A stretch of 15,559 nt of DNA from Planctomycetaceae bacterium (GTDB lineage: Bacteria > Planctomycetota > Planctomycetia > Planctomycetales > Planctomycetaceae), in assembly GCA_020426085.1 (NCBI GenBank), contig JAGQQP010000036.1, forward strand, positions 1 through 15,559. Direction: 5' to 3'. Below the pieces are notes generated by a model that was not told the origin of the DNA, searched no databases, and was given only the letters and a program-made list of their open reading frames with translations. Shown here piece by piece: positions 14,671 through 15,559 of this stretch. A program made the translations under genes and the position numbers. Each line of letters opens with the position of its first letter. Within the stretch, counting starts at the first letter, position 1.

Positions 14671-15072
14671 TTAGGCACTCTCATCCGCGGAGGCCTGCAA
14701 TCGATCCAGAACAATCTCCAGCATCAGAGGATGCAGGCCCAGATGCGCACAGAGATGAAACCTGGTTTCGGGATACGCCTCTGCGAATTCACTCCGAAAT
14801 TCTTCCAGATCGTTCTGAACATGCACCCCGGCTGATAGAAAGTAAGGCAGCATGAATACGTCATCCGCACCGGCCTGAACACAGCGGGCTGCACCTGCGG
14901 GAATAGTCGGTTCTGCCAGTTCCAGGTAAGCATATTCTACTACCGGAAATTCTGAGCGTGCGCGTAACATTTCCGCCAGTTTCACAAGATCCTGGTTTGC
15001 TTCGTCACGACGACTGCCGTGCGCAATCAACAGAACTGCCTTCGTTCTTGCATCAGACATGGATTCAACCAT
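14671..15072 (-). CDS. Short CbiX-type sirohydrochlorin chelatase
   Basis: This is a 133-residue protein of the single-domain CbiX/SirB group, which inserts cobalt or iron into sirohydrochlorin for cobalamin or siroheme synthesis in the cytoplasm. Seen: LLIAHGSRRDEAN (14-26) with the first metal-binding His at 18, and LPYFLSAGVHVQNDL (75-89) with the second at 84, the expected pair for this family. The short length fits the CbiX-S form, which works as a dimer and resembles half of the longer CbiK/SirB chelatases. The start may be the ATG at 15072 or an in-frame ATG at 15060; neither has a good ribosome binding site. No other tetrapyrrole gene is in view, so whether cobalt or iron is the natural metal cannot be said. 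The gene ends against the DUF1573 terminator and diverges from the kinase gene. Confidence 0.85.
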   Translation of the reverse strand: MVESMSDARTKAVLLIAHGSRRDEANQDLVKLAEMLRARSEFPVVEYAYLELAEPTIPAGAARCVQAGADDVFMLPYFLSAGVHVQNDLEEFRSEFAEAYPETRFHLCAHLGLHPLMLEIVLDRLQASADESA

Positions 15073-15218
15073 AATAGAAGGAAATAAGCTTACGGAAATG
15101 TTCCTGAGATTATAGACTTCTACCTCACTTCAGACACTGTACAAGTAACTCTTGTTTTTCACAAACAGAACTTCTCGAATCAGCGGCCACTGGTTCATTC
15201 CAATATCGAGCAACGACC

Positions 15219-15559
15219 TTGAACACTCACGAACATGAATCCGCCCCGGACAGATTAGGCGAGTATCTGATCGGAAAAAAAATCGGCGCCGGCGGAATGG
15301 GTTCGGTCTACCTGGCGACAAACATCCACACCGATCAACAGGTAGCCATCAAAATTCTCCCCGGCGCCCTGGCCCGGGAACCCGGCTTTGTCGAACGCTT
15401 TCACCGCGAAATCGAAGCGCTGAAAAAAATGCACAATCCGTACGTCATTGAGTTCTATGACAGCGGCGTGGAAAACGAGATCTACTACTACGTGATGGAA
15501 TACGTTGAAGGCGAAACCTTAACCAAACGTCTCCGGCGCGAAAAACGCATCGACTGGAA
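15219..15559 (+). CDS. Hanks-type Ser/Thr protein kinase, 3' end missing
   Basis: An open frame starting at TTG 15219 runs off the window's right edge (113 codons visible). No in-frame ATG or GTG lies between the upstream stop (15105-15107) and the kinase domain, so TTG is the best start, with only a weak ribosome binding site. Seen: the glycine-rich loop IGAGGMGSVY (22-31), the ATP-anchoring Lys45 in VAIKIL, and the helix-C Glu64 in FHREIEAL; the hinge-like VMEYVEGETL follows. The catalytic HRD and DFG segments must lie beyond the edge. The domain starts within 16 residues of the N-terminus, as in PknB-like cytoplasmic kinase domains, which often carry C-terminal transmembrane or repeat domains. 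Planctomycetes have many such kinases; the target is unknown. It diverges from the chelatase gene with 146 bases between them. Confidence 0.9.
   Translation, partial: MNTHEHESAPDRLGEYLIGKKIGAGGMGSVYLATNIHTDQQVAIKILPGALAREPGFVERFHREIEALKKMHNPYVIEFYDSGVENEIYYYVMEYVEGETLTKRLRREKRIDW

Overview
The window looks like a chromosomal segment of a planctomycete. A moderate-GC, Gimesia-like member of the Planctomycetaceae is my best guess, made from protein style and not from a marker gene. The evidence is the mix of very long exported proteins with TPR-like helices and PQQ-type beta-propellers, a secreted DUF1573 protein, a Cys/His/Gly-rich secreted protein with a tail resembling the planctomycete TIGR03000 domain, a Hanks-type Ser/Thr kinase, a MoxR-type AAA ATPase, and lpxK (a lipid A gene, so a Gram-negative envelope). 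I see no tRNA, rRNA, insertion sequence, CRISPR array or phage gene.

Layout. 1-892 (+): a MoxR/CbbQ-type AAA ATPase cut by the left edge, ending in a strongly acidic tail. It converges on a minus-strand block. Read in the direction of transcription, that block is: the cupredoxin-like exported protein (10193-9414), an intrinsic terminator (9382-9354), a 721-aa TPR/beta-propeller protein (9309-7144), an exported Bcp-type peroxiredoxin (7088-6483), a thioredoxin-fold lipoprotein (6323-5628) and a TPR/double-propeller protein of about 1534 aa (5524-920). Upstream on the same strand lie lpxK (11582-10536) and a Cys/His-rich secreted protein (12595-11810). A gene-poor stretch of about 1 kb (12596-13597) separates these from the plus-strand DUF1573 gene (13598-14611). 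That gene ends at a strong, probably bidirectional terminator shared with a convergent short CbiX-type chelatase (15072-14671). A Ser/Thr kinase begins at about 15219 (+) and runs off the right edge.

How the genes may work together. The five genes between 10193 and 920 all encode proteins with export signals. They combine a type 1 copper-like motif, a peroxidatic cysteine, a thioredoxin fold with a CxxC in an unusual place, and two large TPR/propeller scaffolds that look like paralogues of each other. This could be an envelope redox or copper-related module, or simply neighbouring secreted proteins; the sequence alone cannot decide. The paralogous TPR/propeller genes bracketing the two thioredoxin-fold genes, the displaced CxxC, and a nested palindromic element at 11643-11759 are the points most worth a second look.
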